Positions 16,296-26,408 of a DNA stretch of 64,000 bases are shown here, piece by piece. The notes beneath the pieces were generated by a model. The model was given only the letters and a program-made list of their open reading frames with translations. It was not told the origin of the DNA and searched no databases. The position numbers were made by a program, and so were the translations under genes. Each line of letters starts with the position of its first letter. Within the stretch, counting starts at the first letter, position 1. Origin of the DNA: Pseudomonas moraviensis (GTDB taxonomy: Bacteria > Pseudomonadota > Gammaproteobacteria > Pseudomonadales > Pseudomonadaceae); NCBI RefSeq assembly GCF_900105805.1, contig NZ_LT629788.1:3038001-3102000 (forward strand), given 5' to 3'.

Positions 16296-16411
16296 CCCCC
16301 TCTCCCTCTGGGAGAGGGCTGGGGTGAGGGAAAGGTTTTGCGGTGCTCGTACAATCGGGATCAGATTCAGGATTCCCCCCTCACCCTAACCCTCTCCCCA
16401 AGGAGAGGGGA
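16296..16411. repeat. Type-3 REP pair between gcl and hyi
   Basis: Inverted copies of the CCCCTCTCCCTCTGGGAGAG-type palindrome occupy the gcl-hyi gap. Confidence 0.82.
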
Positions 16412-16464
16412 CTGATCGCGTTCAGTCTGATCTACCGTGCCTCATCAGTTTTTAGGAGACCACC

Positions 16465-17247
<783 letters not shown>

Positions 17248-17263
17248 GAACACAGCAAATCCT

Positions 17264-17355
17264 CTGTAGGAGTGAGCCTGCTCGCGATGAGGCCGGCACA
17301 TTCAATATCCATCTCGCCTGACAAACCGCTATCGCGAGCAGGCTCACTCCTACAG
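17264..17355. repeat. Type-1 REP pair between hyi and glxR
   Basis: Two inverted GTAGGAGTGAGCCTGCTCGC copies are present. Such hairpins inside operons may modulate mRNA stability. Confidence 0.9.
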
Positions 17356-17407
17356 AAATGCAGCTCCCCTATTTGCTTGCGCACGACAAAAACAAGAGGA
17401 TTTTCTC

Positions 17408-18301
17408 ATGGCTAAAATCGGATTCATCGGCACCGGCATCATGGGCCACCCAATGGCGGCGAACCTGCAGAAAGCCGGTCACAGCCTGTTCCTGTCGCAA
17501 CACCACGACGCGGCCCCGGCCGATCTGGTCGCCGCTGGCGCCGTTGCCCTTGCGAACCCGCGCGAAGTGGCGCAGGAAGCCGAATTCATCATCGTCATGG
17601 TCCCGGATACCCCGCAGGTCGATGACGTGCTGTTCCGCGCCGACGGCGTTGCCGCCGGCATCGGCAAGGGCAAAGTGGTCATCGACATGAGCTCGATCTC
17701 GCCGACCGCCACCAAAGCCTTCGCGGCGAAAATCAACGAGAAAGGCGCGCAATACCTCGACGCTCCCGTGTCAGGCGGTGAAGTCGGTGCCAAAGCCGCG
17801 ACCCTGAGCATCATGGTCGGTGGCGACGCCGATGCCTTCGAACGCGCCCTGCCGCTGTTCCAGGCCATGGGCAAAAATATCACCCTGGTCGGTGGCAATG
17901 GCGACGGCCAGACCGCCAAGGTCGCCAACCAGATCATCGTTGCCCTGAACATCCAGGCCGTTGCCGAAGCGCTGCTGTTCGCCTCGAAAAACGGTGCCGA
18001 TCCCGCCAAGGTGCGTGAAGCCCTGATGGGTGGTTTCGCCTCTTCGAAGATTCTCGAAGTGCACGGCGAGCGCATGATCAAAGGCACCTTCGACCCGGGC
18101 TTCCGCATCAGCCTGCACCAGAAGGACCTGAACCTGGCCCTGCAAGGCGCCAAGGAGCTGAACATCAACCTGCCGAACACCGCCAACGCCCAGCAAGTGT
18201 TCAGCACCTGCGCGGCCATCGGTGGCAGCAATTGGGATCACTCGGCGCTGATCAAGGGCCTTGAGCACATGGCCAATTTCTCGATCCGCGACAATAAATA
18301 A
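17408..18301 (+). CDS. glxR: 2-hydroxy-3-oxopropionate (tartronate semialdehyde) reductase
   Basis: This 297-residue beta-hydroxyacid dehydrogenase reduces tartronate semialdehyde to D-glycerate. It has an N-terminal Rossmann motif GFIGTGIMGHPMAANL and the substrate segment DAPVSGGEVGAKAATLSIM. The catalytic lysine lies in NGDGQTAKVANQII, and a C-terminal HQKDLNLALQGAKEL segment follows. Length matches E. coli GlxR (292). Third gene of the operon. Confidence 0.96.
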   Translation: MAKIGFIGTGIMGHPMAANLQKAGHSLFLSQHHDAAPADLVAAGAVALANPREVAQEAEFIIVMVPDTPQVDDVLFRADGVAAGIGKGKVVIDMSSISPTATKAFAAKINEKGAQYLDAPVSGGEVGAKAATLSIMVGGDADAFERALPLFQAMGKNITLVGGNGDGQTAKVANQIIVALNIQAVAEALLFASKNGADPAKVREALMGGFASSKILEVHGERMIKGTFDPGFRISLHQKDLNLALQGAKELNINLPNTANAQQVFSTCAAIGGSNWDHSALIKGLEHMANFSIRDNK

Positions 18302-18317
18302 AGCCTGCACAAAACCC

Positions 18318-18410
18318 TGTGGGAGCGAGCCTGCTCGCGAAAGCGGCTTCACATTCAACAACCATGTTGGCTGACATACCGCGTTCGCGAGCAGGCTCGC
18401 TCCCACAAGG
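18318..18410. repeat. Type-1 REP pair (GTGGGAGCGAGCC variant)
   Basis: Inverted copies of the G/C variant of the type-1 REP (GTGGGAGCGAGCCTGCTCGC) lie between glxR and ttuD. Confidence 0.9.
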
Positions 18411-18455
18411 GATCTGAGTCGCCCATTCGAATAACAAGAATTCCGGGAGCCCGCC

Positions 18456-19730
18456 ATGTCGGTCGATCCGCAACAACTGCTGCGCGAGCTGTTTGCCACA
18501 GCCATCGACGCGGCGCATCCGAACCAAGTCCTCGAAGCCCATCTGCCTGCCGATCGCAGCGGTCGAGTCATCGTCATCGGCGCCGGCAAAGCCGCTGCCG
18601 CCATGGCGCAAGTGGTCGAGCGTTGCTGGGAGGGTGAAGTCACCGGCCTGGTGGTCACCCGCTACGGTCACGGCGCTCCGTGCGAAAAAATCGAAGTGGT
18701 CGAGGCCGCGCACCCGGTGCCGGACGCCGCCGGTCTGGCCGTGGCCAAACGCGTACTCGAACTGGTCAGCAACCTCAGCGAAGACGATCGCGTCATCTTC
18801 CTGCTCTCCGGTGGTGGCTCTGCCCTGCTCGCCCTGCCGGCCGAAGGCATCACCCTCGCTGACAAACAAGCGATCAACAAAGCCTTGCTGAAATCCGGCG
18901 CGACCATCGGCGAGATGAACTGCGTGCGCAAGCACCTCTCGGCGATCAAGGGCGGCCGCCTCGGCAAGGCCTGCTGGCCGGCGACTGTCTACACCTATGC
19001 GATTTCCGACGTACCGGGCGACCTCGCCACGGTCATCGCCTCCGGCCCGACCGTGGCCGACCCGAGCACCTCCGCCGAAGCATTGGCGATCATCAAGCGC
19101 TACGGCATCGACATCCCCGCCTCTGTGCGCACTTGGCTGCAGAGTCCGGAATCGGAAACCGTAAAACCCGGCGACCCGAGTCTGGCGCGCAGCCATTTCC
19201 AATTGATCGCCCGGCCGCAGCAATCATTGGATGCGGCGGCGGTGAAGTGCCGTCAGGCCGGTTTCAGCACATTGATTCTCGGCGACCTCGAAGGCGAGTC
19301 CCGCGAAGTGGCGAAAGTCCACGCTGGCATCGCCCGGCAGATCATCCACCACGGCCAGCCGCTGGCGGCACCTTGCGTGATTCTCTCCGGCGGTGAAACC
19401 ACGGTCACCGTGCGCGGCAACGGCCGGGGCGGACGTAACGCTGAATTCCTGCTCAGCCTCACCGACAGCCTCAAGGGCCAGCCCGGCGTCTACGCGCTGG
19501 CCGGCGACACCGATGGCATCGACGGTTCGGAAGACAACGCCGGCGCGATCATGACCCCGGACAGCTACGCCCGCGCCGCCGCCCTCGGTCTGAGCGCCAG
19601 CGACGAGCTGGATAACAACAACGGCTATGGCTACTTCCAGGCGCTCGATGCGCTGATCGTCACCGAGCCGACCCGCACCAACGTCAACGACTTCCGCGCC
19701 ATTCTGATCCTTGAGAACTGCAAATCATGA
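18456..19730 (+). CDS. ttuD: Glycerate 2-kinase / hydroxypyruvate reductase-type protein (MOFRL family)
   Basis: This 424-residue MOFRL-family protein is annotated in pseudomonads as TtuD, historically hydroxypyruvate reductase. The family enzyme is better supported as glycerate 2-kinase (GckA). It shows an N-terminal nucleotide-binding region (VIVIGAGKAAAAMAQ), the LLSGGGSALLALPA loop, YAISDVPGDLATVIASGPT, and the C-terminal MOFRL region GGETTVTVRGNGRGGRNAEF with GDTDGIDGSEDNAGA. It follows glxR, which makes glycerate, so a kinase giving 2-phosphoglycerate fits the pathway. Its stop overlaps the pykF start by four bases. Confidence 0.9.
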   Translation: MSVDPQQLLRELFATAIDAAHPNQVLEAHLPADRSGRVIVIGAGKAAAAMAQVVERCWEGEVTGLVVTRYGHGAPCEKIEVVEAAHPVPDAAGLAVAKRVLELVSNLSEDDRVIFLLSGGGSALLALPAEGITLADKQAINKALLKSGATIGEMNCVRKHLSAIKGGRLGKACWPATVYTYAISDVPGDLATVIASGPTVADPSTSAEALAIIKRYGIDIPASVRTWLQSPESETVKPGDPSLARSHFQLIARPQQSLDAAAVKCRQAGFSTLILGDLEGESREVAKVHAGIARQIIHHGQPLAAPCVILSGGETTVTVRGNGRGGRNAEFLLSLTDSLKGQPGVYALAGDTDGIDGSEDNAGAIMTPDSYARAAALGLSASDELDNNNGYGYFQALDALIVTEPTRTNVNDFRAILILENCKS

Positions 19731-21142
19731 CGCCTGATAAAAAGGTCAAAATCCTCGCCACCCTCGGCCCTGCGGTCGATGGCATTGACGACATTCGCGA
19801 GCTGGTCGAGGCCGGGGTCAACATCTTCCGCCTGAACTTCAGTCACGGCGATCATGCCGACCACGCCAAGCGCTATCAATGGATCCGCGAAGTCGAGCGC
19901 CAGCTCAACTACCCGCTGGGCATTCTGATGGATCTGCAGGGGCCGAAACTGCGCGTCGGCAAGTTCGCCGACGGCAAGGTGCAGTTGCATCGCGGTCAGG
20001 CGTTCCGTCTCGATCTCGATGCGACACCGGGCGATGAACGCCGGGTCAACCTGCCGCATCCAGAGATCATTGCTGCGCTGGAAGCCGGCATGGACCTGCT
20101 GCTCGACGACGGCAAACTGCGCCTGCGTGTGGTCACCAAGTACGCCGATGCAATCGACACCACGGTGCTCAACGGCGGCGAATTGTCTGATCGCAAAGGC
20201 GTGAATGTGCCGCAAGCGGTGCTCGACCTCAGCCCGCTGACCGCCAAGGATCGCCGCGACCTGAGCTTCGGTCTGGAGCTGGGCGTGGACTGGGTTGCGC
20301 TGTCGTTCGTGCAGCGTCCGCAAGACATCGTCGAAGCCCGCGCATTGATCGGCGACAAGGCGTTTCTGATGGCAAAAATCGAGAAGCCTTCGGCGGTCGA
20401 GCAATTGCGTGAAATCGCTGAGCTGAGCGACGCGATCATGGTCGCGCGCGGGGATCTTGGCGTGGAAGTGCCGGCGGAAAGCGTGCCGCAGATTCAGAAA
20501 AACATCATCACCACCTGCCGCGCACTGGGTAAACCGGTGGTGGTGGCGACGCAGATGCTCGAGTCGATGCGCTTCTCCCCTGCCCCAACCCGTGCCGAGG
20601 TGACTGACGTCGCCAACGCCGTGGCCGAAGGCGCCGATGCAGTGATGCTCTCAGCGGAAACCGCCTCTGGCGAGTACCCGCTGGAAGCCGTGCAGATGAT
20701 GAGCAAGATCATCCGTCAGGTGGAAAACGGCCCGGATTATCAGACCCAGCTCGACGTCAGCCGACCGAAAGCCGAGGCGACCGTTTCCGATGCGATCAGC
20801 TGCGCGATCCGCCGTATCAGCAACGTGCTGCCGGTGGCGGTGCTGGTCAATTACAGCGAGTCGGGCGCCTCGACGCTGCGTGCATCGCGGGAGAGGCCGA
20901 AAGCACCGATCCTCAATCTGACGCCCAACCTGCAAACCGCGCGGCGCTTGAGCGTGGCCTGGGGCATTCATTCGGTGGTCAACGATCGCCTGCGTCAGGT
21001 CGACGAAGTCTGCTCGACCGCGCTGGAGATTGCTCAGGCGCAAGGCATGGCCGAGCGTGGCGACACATTGCTGATCACCGCCGGCGTGCCGTTCGGCCAG
21101 CCGGGCTCGACCAATTCGCTGCGCATCGAGACGTTGATTTAG
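19727..21142 (+). CDS. pykF: Pyruvate kinase
   Basis: This 471-residue pyruvate kinase converts phosphoenolpyruvate plus ADP to pyruvate plus ATP. Visible motifs are ILATLGPAVDGID at the N-terminus, FRLNFSHGDHADH, MDLQGPKLRVG, the catalytic MAKIEKPSAVEQL with lysine, MVARGDLGVEVP, and ATQMLESMRFSPAPTRAEVTDVANAVAEG. Length matches E. coli PykF (470). The ATGA overlap with ttuD couples it to glycerate phosphorylation, so it likely serves glyoxylate breakdown rather than general glycolysis; a second kinase gene probably exists elsewhere. Confidence 0.96.
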   Translation: MTPDKKVKILATLGPAVDGIDDIRELVEAGVNIFRLNFSHGDHADHAKRYQWIREVERQLNYPLGILMDLQGPKLRVGKFADGKVQLHRGQAFRLDLDATPGDERRVNLPHPEIIAALEAGMDLLLDDGKLRLRVVTKYADAIDTTVLNGGELSDRKGVNVPQAVLDLSPLTAKDRRDLSFGLELGVDWVALSFVQRPQDIVEARALIGDKAFLMAKIEKPSAVEQLREIAELSDAIMVARGDLGVEVPAESVPQIQKNIITTCRALGKPVVVATQMLESMRFSPAPTRAEVTDVANAVAEGADAVMLSAETASGEYPLEAVQMMSKIIRQVENGPDYQTQLDVSRPKAEATVSDAISCAIRRISNVLPVAVLVNYSESGASTLRASRERPKAPILNLTPNLQTARRLSVAWGIHSVVNDRLRQVDEVCSTALEIAQAQGMAERGDTLLITAGVPFGQPGSTNSLRIETLI

Positions 21143-21158
21143 CGCTTGTACCGGCCTC

Positions 21159-21251
21159 TTCGCGAGCAGGCTCGCTCCCACATTGGTTCTGCGTCGATCA
21201 CAGAACCGAGACTGGACGCAGATCCATGTGGGAGCGAGCCTGCTCGCGAAG
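21159..21251. repeat. Type-1 REP pair
   Basis: Inverted CGCGAGCAGGCTCGCTCCCA copies lie between pykF and the urea transporter gene, at the operon end. Confidence 0.9.
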
Positions 21252-21287
21252 CAGGCGCCTCGGTTTTCCCTGACTTTCAGAACTGCC

Positions 21288-22202
21288 ATGCCTGCCAATC
21301 ACTTCAACACCCACTGCCCCGACTGGGCCGAGGCTTTGCTCAACGGTTTCAGTCAGATTTTCTTCCAGCGCCATCCGCTGTGCGGCCTGCTGTGTCTGTT
21401 GGCAATTCTGCTGACGGCGCCGGTGCTGTTTGCCGGGGCGTTGCTCGGTGGCGTCGCCGGTCTGCTCACCGCGCAGCGGCGCAACTACGCCAAGCCTGAT
21501 CGCCAGGCCGGGCTGTTCAGCTACAACGGCGTATTGCTCGGTCTGCTGTTGAGCCTGTATTTCCCCTGGTCGCCGCTGCTACCGCCGCTGATTCTCGCGG
21601 CCGGCGGCTTGAGCGCGATGCTCACTCAGCAATGGCTCAAACATGTGTATCGCAGCCGTTCCATACCGGCGTACACCTCGCCGTTCGTGGCGATAGGTTG
21701 GGTGCTGCTGGTGTTCGCCGAACCGTCCGCGCCGGCGGCGTTGATCGATCTGAACACGGCGAATGTGCTGGCCGCTGAACTGCGCGGATTCGGCCAGGTG
21801 ATGTTCCTCGACCATCCATTGGCCGGGGCATTGATCGCCAGTGGTTTGCTGCTCGCCGATCGTCGCGCTTTCTGCTGGGCGCTGCTGGCTTCGGCGATCG
21901 GCCTCGGCTCCAGTCTGCTGCACCACGAGACATCCGCCGCGCTGCTCGGCCTCGGTGGCTACAACGCCGTGCTTGCCGCCCTCGCCTTCAGCGCCCAACG
22001 GCAACATCCGTGGCTGCCGCTGCTGGGAGTTGTCCTGGCGCTGTTGGTGACGCCGCTGTTTGCTGCTGCGGGACTGGCGACGCTGACCGCGCCGTTCATC
22101 CTCGCCTGCTGGCTGATTCGCGCCGGCATCCAGATGCTGGGCAAAGCGTCGCTTGCGCATGAGTCTTGCGCTCACGAGGACAATCACCCTAGGCTGCGCT
22201 GA
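21288..22202 (+). CDS. Urea transporter family membrane protein
   Basis: This 304-residue protein has about ten hydrophobic segments in two similar halves, as in the UT/Yut family of urea channels. The repeat signatures are visible: GLFSYNGVLLGLLLSLYF in the first half and LLGLGGYNAVLAALAF in the second, where the N-G/N-A loop lines the urea path. I chose the ATG at 21288 (MPANHFNTHC), because upstream frame is REP DNA. Urea may come from the purine/allantoin route that also yields glyoxylate, a fitting neighbour of gcl (inference). Confidence 0.86.
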   Translation: MPANHFNTHCPDWAEALLNGFSQIFFQRHPLCGLLCLLAILLTAPVLFAGALLGGVAGLLTAQRRNYAKPDRQAGLFSYNGVLLGLLLSLYFPWSPLLPPLILAAGGLSAMLTQQWLKHVYRSRSIPAYTSPFVAIGWVLLVFAEPSAPAALIDLNTANVLAAELRGFGQVMFLDHPLAGALIASGLLLADRRAFCWALLASAIGLGSSLLHHETSAALLGLGGYNAVLAALAFSAQRQHPWLPLLGVVLALLVTPLFAAAGLATLTAPFILACWLIRAGIQMLGKASLAHESCAHEDNHPRLR

Positions 22203-22223
22203 TCTTCGATTCAGGCGTTATCC

Positions 22224-23048
22224 ATGGACAGCAGCAACAATTGGCGCGAACGGCTCTACGTCATGATTTTCCAGAGCGACACCCCGGCCGGGCGTCGCTT
22301 CGACGGCATCCTGCTGTTGATCATCCTCGCCAGTCTGGTGATCGTGATGCTCGACAGTATCGACAGCATTCACCGCAATTACGCCGACGTACTGGCCTAT
22401 ATAGAGTGGGGCTTCACGGCGATCTTCCTCGGTGAGTACATCCTGCGGCTGTACTGCTCGCCCAAGCCGCTGCGCTATGCCTTCAGCTTTTATGGCCTGG
22501 TGGATCTGCTGGCGATCGTCCCGGGCATCCTCGCGCTGTATTACAGCGATGCGCAGTACCTGCTGATTATCCGGATTATCCGGATGCTGCGGATTTTTCG
22601 CGTGCTCAAACTCAGCCCCTATCTCAAGCAGGCCAACTACCTGATGTCGGCGCTGCGCGGCAGCAAGCAGAAAATCGTCGTGTTTCTGGTCAGCGTGTGC
22701 ACGCTGGTGACAGTGTTCGGCACGCTGATGTACGTGATCGAGGGCCCGGAACATGGCTTCACCAGCATTCCCAAGGGCATTTATTGGGCGATCGTCACCC
22801 TGACCACCGTAGGTTTCGGTGACATCGTGCCGAAGACGCCGCTGGGCCAGGTGATTTCCTCGCTGGTGATGATCACCGGTTATTCGATCATCGCTGTGCC
22901 CACGGGGATTTTCACCGCTGAGCTGGCCAATGCCATGCGCGGCGAGCAGCTGCAACATGACTGCCCGGGGTGTCAGAAAAAGACCCACGAGCAGAGCGCG
23001 GCGTTCTGTTCGCGCTGCGGCAGTCAGCTGTTCAAGAAAGTGGAATAA
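22224..23048 (+). CDS. Voltage-gated-type potassium channel with C-terminal zinc ribbon
   Basis: This 274-residue 6-TM ion channel has four S1-S4 helices with an arginine-bearing S4 (RIIRMLRIFRVLKLSPYL). A pore loop with the K+ selectivity filter TTVGFGD (about residue 193) and S6 follow. The cytoplasmic tail ends in four cysteines, CPGC and CSRCG (about residues 247-265), forming a likely zinc ribbon. Most bacterial Kv-type channels lack such a tail. It starts 21 bases after the urea transporter, so it may share its transcript. Confidence 0.88.
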   Translation: MDSSNNWRERLYVMIFQSDTPAGRRFDGILLLIILASLVIVMLDSIDSIHRNYADVLAYIEWGFTAIFLGEYILRLYCSPKPLRYAFSFYGLVDLLAIVPGILALYYSDAQYLLIIRIIRMLRIFRVLKLSPYLKQANYLMSALRGSKQKIVVFLVSVCTLVTVFGTLMYVIEGPEHGFTSIPKGIYWAIVTLTTVGFGDIVPKTPLGQVISSLVMITGYSIIAVPTGIFTAELANAMRGEQLQHDCPGCQKKTHEQSAAFCSRCGSQLFKKVE

Positions 23049-23118
23049 GCACAGAGCTTTTTAATCTTTAAGCGCCTATGCGTGGCCCGTTATAGTCGCT
23101 GGCAATTGAACATCACCC

Positions 23119-23200
23119 CTTGTACGAGCTGCCGGAGGCTGCGATCTTTTTGACTTTGTTTTCAAGATCAAAAGATCGCAGCCTTCGGCAGCTCCTACAT
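23119..23200. repeat. Type-2 REP pair
   Basis: Inverted GAGCTGCC(G)GAGGCTGCGATC-type copies form a large hairpin between the K+ channel and sbp genes. Confidence 0.88.
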
Positions 23201-23223
23201 CGATAACCAACAAGGAATGCGCA

Positions 23224-24222
23224 GTGAAAAAACTCTTTGGCGCCTCACTTCTCGCCGCCGGCCTGGCCTTGGCCAACATTGCCCAGGCAGCACCGACGCT
23301 GCTTAACGTTTCCTATGACGTGATGCGCGATTTCTACAAGGACTACAACACTGCGTTCCAGAAACACTGGCAAGCCGAGCACAAGGAAAACATCACCGTA
23401 CAGATGTCCTTCGGCGGCTCGAGCAAGCAGGCACGCTCGGTGATCGATGGCCTGCCGGCTGACGTCATCACCATGAACATGGCCACCGACATCAACGCCC
23501 TCGCCGACAACGGCAAACTGGTGCCGGACAACTGGGTCACGCGCCTGCCGAACAACAGCGCGCCGTTCACATCAGCCACGGTGTTCATCGTTCGCAAGGG
23601 CAACCCGAAAGCGTTGAAAGACTGGCCGGACCTGCTCAAGGATGGCGTGCAAGTGATCGTGCCCAACCCGAAAACCTCGGGTAACGGCCGTTACACCTAC
23701 CTGTCGGCCTGGGGTTATGTGCTGAAGAATGGCGGTGACGAGAACAAGGCCAAGGACTTCGTTGGCAAGCTGTTCAAGCAGGCGCCAGTGTTGGATACAG
23801 GTGGCCGCGCCGCTACCACCACGTTCATGACCAACCAGATCGGCGACGTGCTGGTGACCTTCGAAAACGAAGCGGAAATGATCGCCCGCGAATTCGGTCG
23901 CGATCAGTTCGAAGTGATCTACCCAAGCGTCTCCGCCGAAGCCGAGCCACCGGTGTCCGTGGTCGATAAAGTCGTCGACAAGAAAGGCTCGCGCGCTGCG
24001 GCGGATGAGTATCTGAAGTACCTGTGGTCGCCGGAAGGTCAGGAAATTGCGGCGGCCAACTACCTGCGCCCACGTGACCCGGCGGTGCTGGCGAAGTACA
24101 CCGATCGCTTCCCGAAAGTCGATTTCCTTTCGGTGGAGAAGACTTTTGGTGACTGGCGCACGGTGCAGAAAACCCACTTCAATGATGGTGGGGTGTTTGA
24201 TCAGATTTATAGCGGGCAGTAA
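23224..24222 (+). CDS. sbp: Periplasmic sulfate-binding protein
   Basis: This 332-residue solute-binding protein of the sulfate/thiosulfate ABC importer has a signal peptide (residues ~1-22, cut after AQA). Typical Sbp/CysP segments are present: LLNVSYDVMRDFYKDYN, the sulfate-loop MSFGGSSKQARSVIDGLPAD, NPKTSGNGRYTYLSAWGY and LVTFENEAEMIAREFG. The GTG start at 23224 has AAGGA upstream. No cysT/cysW/cysA genes follow; a terminator does, so it is a stand-alone unit. Confidence 0.94.
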   Translation: MKKLFGASLLAAGLALANIAQAAPTLLNVSYDVMRDFYKDYNTAFQKHWQAEHKENITVQMSFGGSSKQARSVIDGLPADVITMNMATDINALADNGKLVPDNWVTRLPNNSAPFTSATVFIVRKGNPKALKDWPDLLKDGVQVIVPNPKTSGNGRYTYLSAWGYVLKNGGDENKAKDFVGKLFKQAPVLDTGGRAATTTFMTNQIGDVLVTFENEAEMIAREFGRDQFEVIYPSVSAEAEPPVSVVDKVVDKKGSRAAADEYLKYLWSPEGQEIAAANYLRPRDPAVLAKYTDRFPKVDFLSVEKTFGDWRTVQKTHFNDGGVFDQIYSGQ

Positions 24223-24240
24223 GGCTTGATCTGAAAAATC

Positions 24241-24269
24241 AAAAGGCGACCCACCAAGGTCGCCTTTTT
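24241..24269 (+). terminator. Rho-independent terminator of sbp
   Basis: The stem AAGGCGACC/GGTCGCCTT is followed by a T run 20 bases past the sbp stop. Confidence 0.88.
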
Positions 24270-24282
24270 GTTGAGCCAGAAG

Positions 24283-24478
24283 CCCCTCACCCCAGCCCTC
24301 TCCCAAAGGGAGAGGGAGCCGACCGAGCCGTCTCGCGTCAAACATCGACCTGAAGGACCGAGTGGATTATGGTTTGGAACGATCATGGATTCACTGTCGC
24401 ACCTTCAGGTCGGCGCATATCCCAAGCATCCCCCAATCAGTTCCCTCTCCCTCCGGGAGAGGGCTAGGGTGAGGGGCT
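24283..24478. repeat. Type-3 REP pair, intact long repeat unit
   Basis: Inverted type-3 palindromes lie at both ends, with an inner inverted repeat (ACCTGAAGG...CCTTCAGGT) about 100 bases apart. The interior resembles the sequence interrupted by the IS3 element near 1930-1970. No gene is present in the 408-base gap. Confidence 0.8.
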
Positions 24479-24630
24479 TTTGTTGAATGAACAAACACAT
24501 CCAGCCTTCCCCCGTAACCATCCAGAAGTCATTACACAACGTAATAACAGTTATCATCCGAAAACGTCTTCTGCCCGTCCAGTTTGTCCATTAGCCTCTC
24601 CGCTTTCCTGTGCCCGACCCGAGATCCCCT

Positions 24631-25830
24631 ATGACCACCACTCCTCACGCAATGACCCGAGGCATGGTCCTGCTGTTCGCGTTCTGCTGCGGCGCCATCG
24701 TTGCCAACATCTACTACGCACAGCCGATCATCGGCCTGATCGCGCCGGACATCGGCCTCTCCGACACCATGGCCAGTTTCATCGTCTCGCTGACCCAGAT
24801 CGGTTACGCGCTGGGCCTGTTCTTTCTTGTGCCGCTGGGCGATCTGCTGGAAAACCGGCGGCTGATGATCATCACCACGCTGGTGGCGATCGCCAGTCTG
24901 CTGGGCGCGGCGTTTACCGAGCAGCCCAACGTGTTTCTGCTGATCTCGCTGCTGGTCGGCTTCAGCTCGGTGTCGGTGCAGATCCTGATTCCGCTGGCCG
25001 CGCATCTGGCGCCGGAAGAATCCCGTGGCCGCGTGGTCGGCGGCATCATGGGCGGTCTGCTGCTGGGTATTCTGCTGGCGCGACCGGTGTCGAGCGTGGT
25101 CGCCGACCACCTCGGCTGGCGTGCCATGTTCATGATCGCCGCAGCGTTGATGGCGGCAATCAGCGTGGTGCTGGCACTGACCGTACCCAAGCGCCAGCCC
25201 GATCACAGCGCCACCTATGGCCAATTGATCGGCTCGCTGTGGACACTGCTGCGCCAACAACCCGTGCTGCGTCAGCGGGCGTTTTATCAGGGCTGCATGT
25301 TTGCCACGTTCAGCCTGTTCTGGACCGCCGTGCCGCTGGAACTGGCGCGCAACCATGGCCTGTCGCAAAGCGAAATCGCTATATTCGCCCTGGTCGGCGC
25401 CATCGGTGCCATTGCCGCACCGATCAGCGGCCGCCTCGCCGATGCCGGGCACACACGCATCGCCTCGCTGCTGGCCATGCTCTTCGCCAGCCTGAGCTTC
25501 CTGCCCGCCTTCATCCACCCGGTCTACAGCGTCATCGGCCTGGCCGTGACCGGCGTGGTCCTCGACTTCTGCGTGCAGATGAACATGGTCCTCGGCCAAC
25601 GCGCGGTGTACTCGCTGGACGCAAAAAGCCGTGGTCGACTGAACGCGCTGTACATGACCAGCATCTTCATCGGCGGCGCCTTCGGCTCGTCGGTAGCCAG
25701 CGCGGTGTACGAGCATGGCGGCTGGTTGTGGATCGTGATTGTCGGCAGCGTGTTCCCGTTGTTGGCGTTGTTGCGGTTTTTGAGTGCATCGCAAAACGCC
25801 TCTCTGGCGCAACGCAAAGTCGCGTCCTGA
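24631..25830 (+). CDS. MFS transporter (drug/metabolite exporter type)
   Basis: This 399-residue major facilitator has 12 transmembrane segments. The loop 2-3 signature is present as GDLLENRRLMII (about residue 75), and the N-terminal segment ANIYYAQPIIGLIAPDIGLS is characteristic of the YgaY/NreB-like exporter subgroup. I chose the ATG at 24631; an upstream in-frame GTG at 24610 is possible and neither has a strong ribosome-binding site. Substrate unknown. It has no cotranscribed regulator; REPs flank it on both sides. Confidence 0.85.
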   Translation: MTTTPHAMTRGMVLLFAFCCGAIVANIYYAQPIIGLIAPDIGLSDTMASFIVSLTQIGYALGLFFLVPLGDLLENRRLMIITTLVAIASLLGAAFTEQPNVFLLISLLVGFSSVSVQILIPLAAHLAPEESRGRVVGGIMGGLLLGILLARPVSSVVADHLGWRAMFMIAAALMAAISVVLALTVPKRQPDHSATYGQLIGSLWTLLRQQPVLRQRAFYQGCMFATFSLFWTAVPLELARNHGLSQSEIAIFALVGAIGAIAAPISGRLADAGHTRIASLLAMLFASLSFLPAFIHPVYSVIGLAVTGVVLDFCVQMNMVLGQRAVYSLDAKSRGRLNALYMTSIFIGGAFGSSVASAVYEHGGWLWIVIVGSVFPLLALLRFLSASQNASLAQRKVAS

Positions 25831-25840
25831 AACGTTGTTA

Positions 25841-25930
25841 CAGTGGGAGCGAGCCTGCTCGCGAAGGCGGTGTGTCTGCCGCAAATCAGTGCCTGACCTG
25901 ACGCCTTCGCGAGCAGGCTCGCTCCCACAA
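25841..25930. repeat. Type-1 REP pair
   Basis: Inverted GTGGGAGCGAGCCTGCTCGC copies lie between the convergent MFS and hicB genes. Confidence 0.9.
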
Positions 25931-25942
25931 TTGCGTAGACCC

Positions 25943-26347
25943 TCAATACCGCACCAGTTTCTCCATCGCCGCATCCGCCAGAAACGAGGAGCGGCTTTTG
26001 ACGTTATGCTCGCGCACATAGCGATCAATACGCTGAATCACATAGCCAGGCAGCGTAACGTTGACCTTCTCGGTCTTGCCCAGATACGGCGAGATATCCA
26101 GCTCCAGCATGCCCCAGCCCATCCCGGCAAAATCCGGATGGCTGCGATGCGCCGCTGCCGAAGTCGGCATCGGAATCGCCTGCCCGGCCGCCGCGATCTC
26201 CTGCAGCATGAGATGCGCGACTTCCACGGCCGCGTTGTAAGCCTCTTCGAAGCTGTCCCCGGCCGTGACTGCGCCGGGAATATCGGGGATTTGAATACCG
26301 ATGGCAGTGTTCTCGTCACCCCACTCGATGCAGATGGGATATTGCAT
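25943..26347 (-). CDS. hicB: HicB-family antitoxin-like protein, no HicA partner visible
   Basis: This 134-residue protein has an N-terminal partial RNase-H-like HicB fold (about 1-60: PICIEWGDENTAIGIQIPDIPGAVTAGDS, then EAYNAAVEVAHLML). A C-terminal ribbon-helix-helix DNA-binding segment follows (VNVTLPGYVIQRIDRYVREHNVKSRSSFLADAA). HicB normally neutralises the mRNA interferase HicA, encoded just upstream. Here the upstream 215 bases contain no HicA-like frame and the downstream side is REP DNA, so it appears solitary and may serve as a regulator only. A palindrome at 26409-26424 is its likely operator. Confidence 0.85.
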   Translation of the reverse strand: MQYPICIEWGDENTAIGIQIPDIPGAVTAGDSFEEAYNAAVEVAHLMLQEIAAAGQAIPMPTSAAAHRSHPDFAGMGWGMLELDISPYLGKTEKVNVTLPGYVIQRIDRYVREHNVKSRSSFLADAAMEKLVRY

Positions 26348-26408
26348 TACGGATCTCCTTCAATAGCCTGCTCTGCACCAACCGCCTCCTTGGCCTGGCC
26401 AACTAAAA

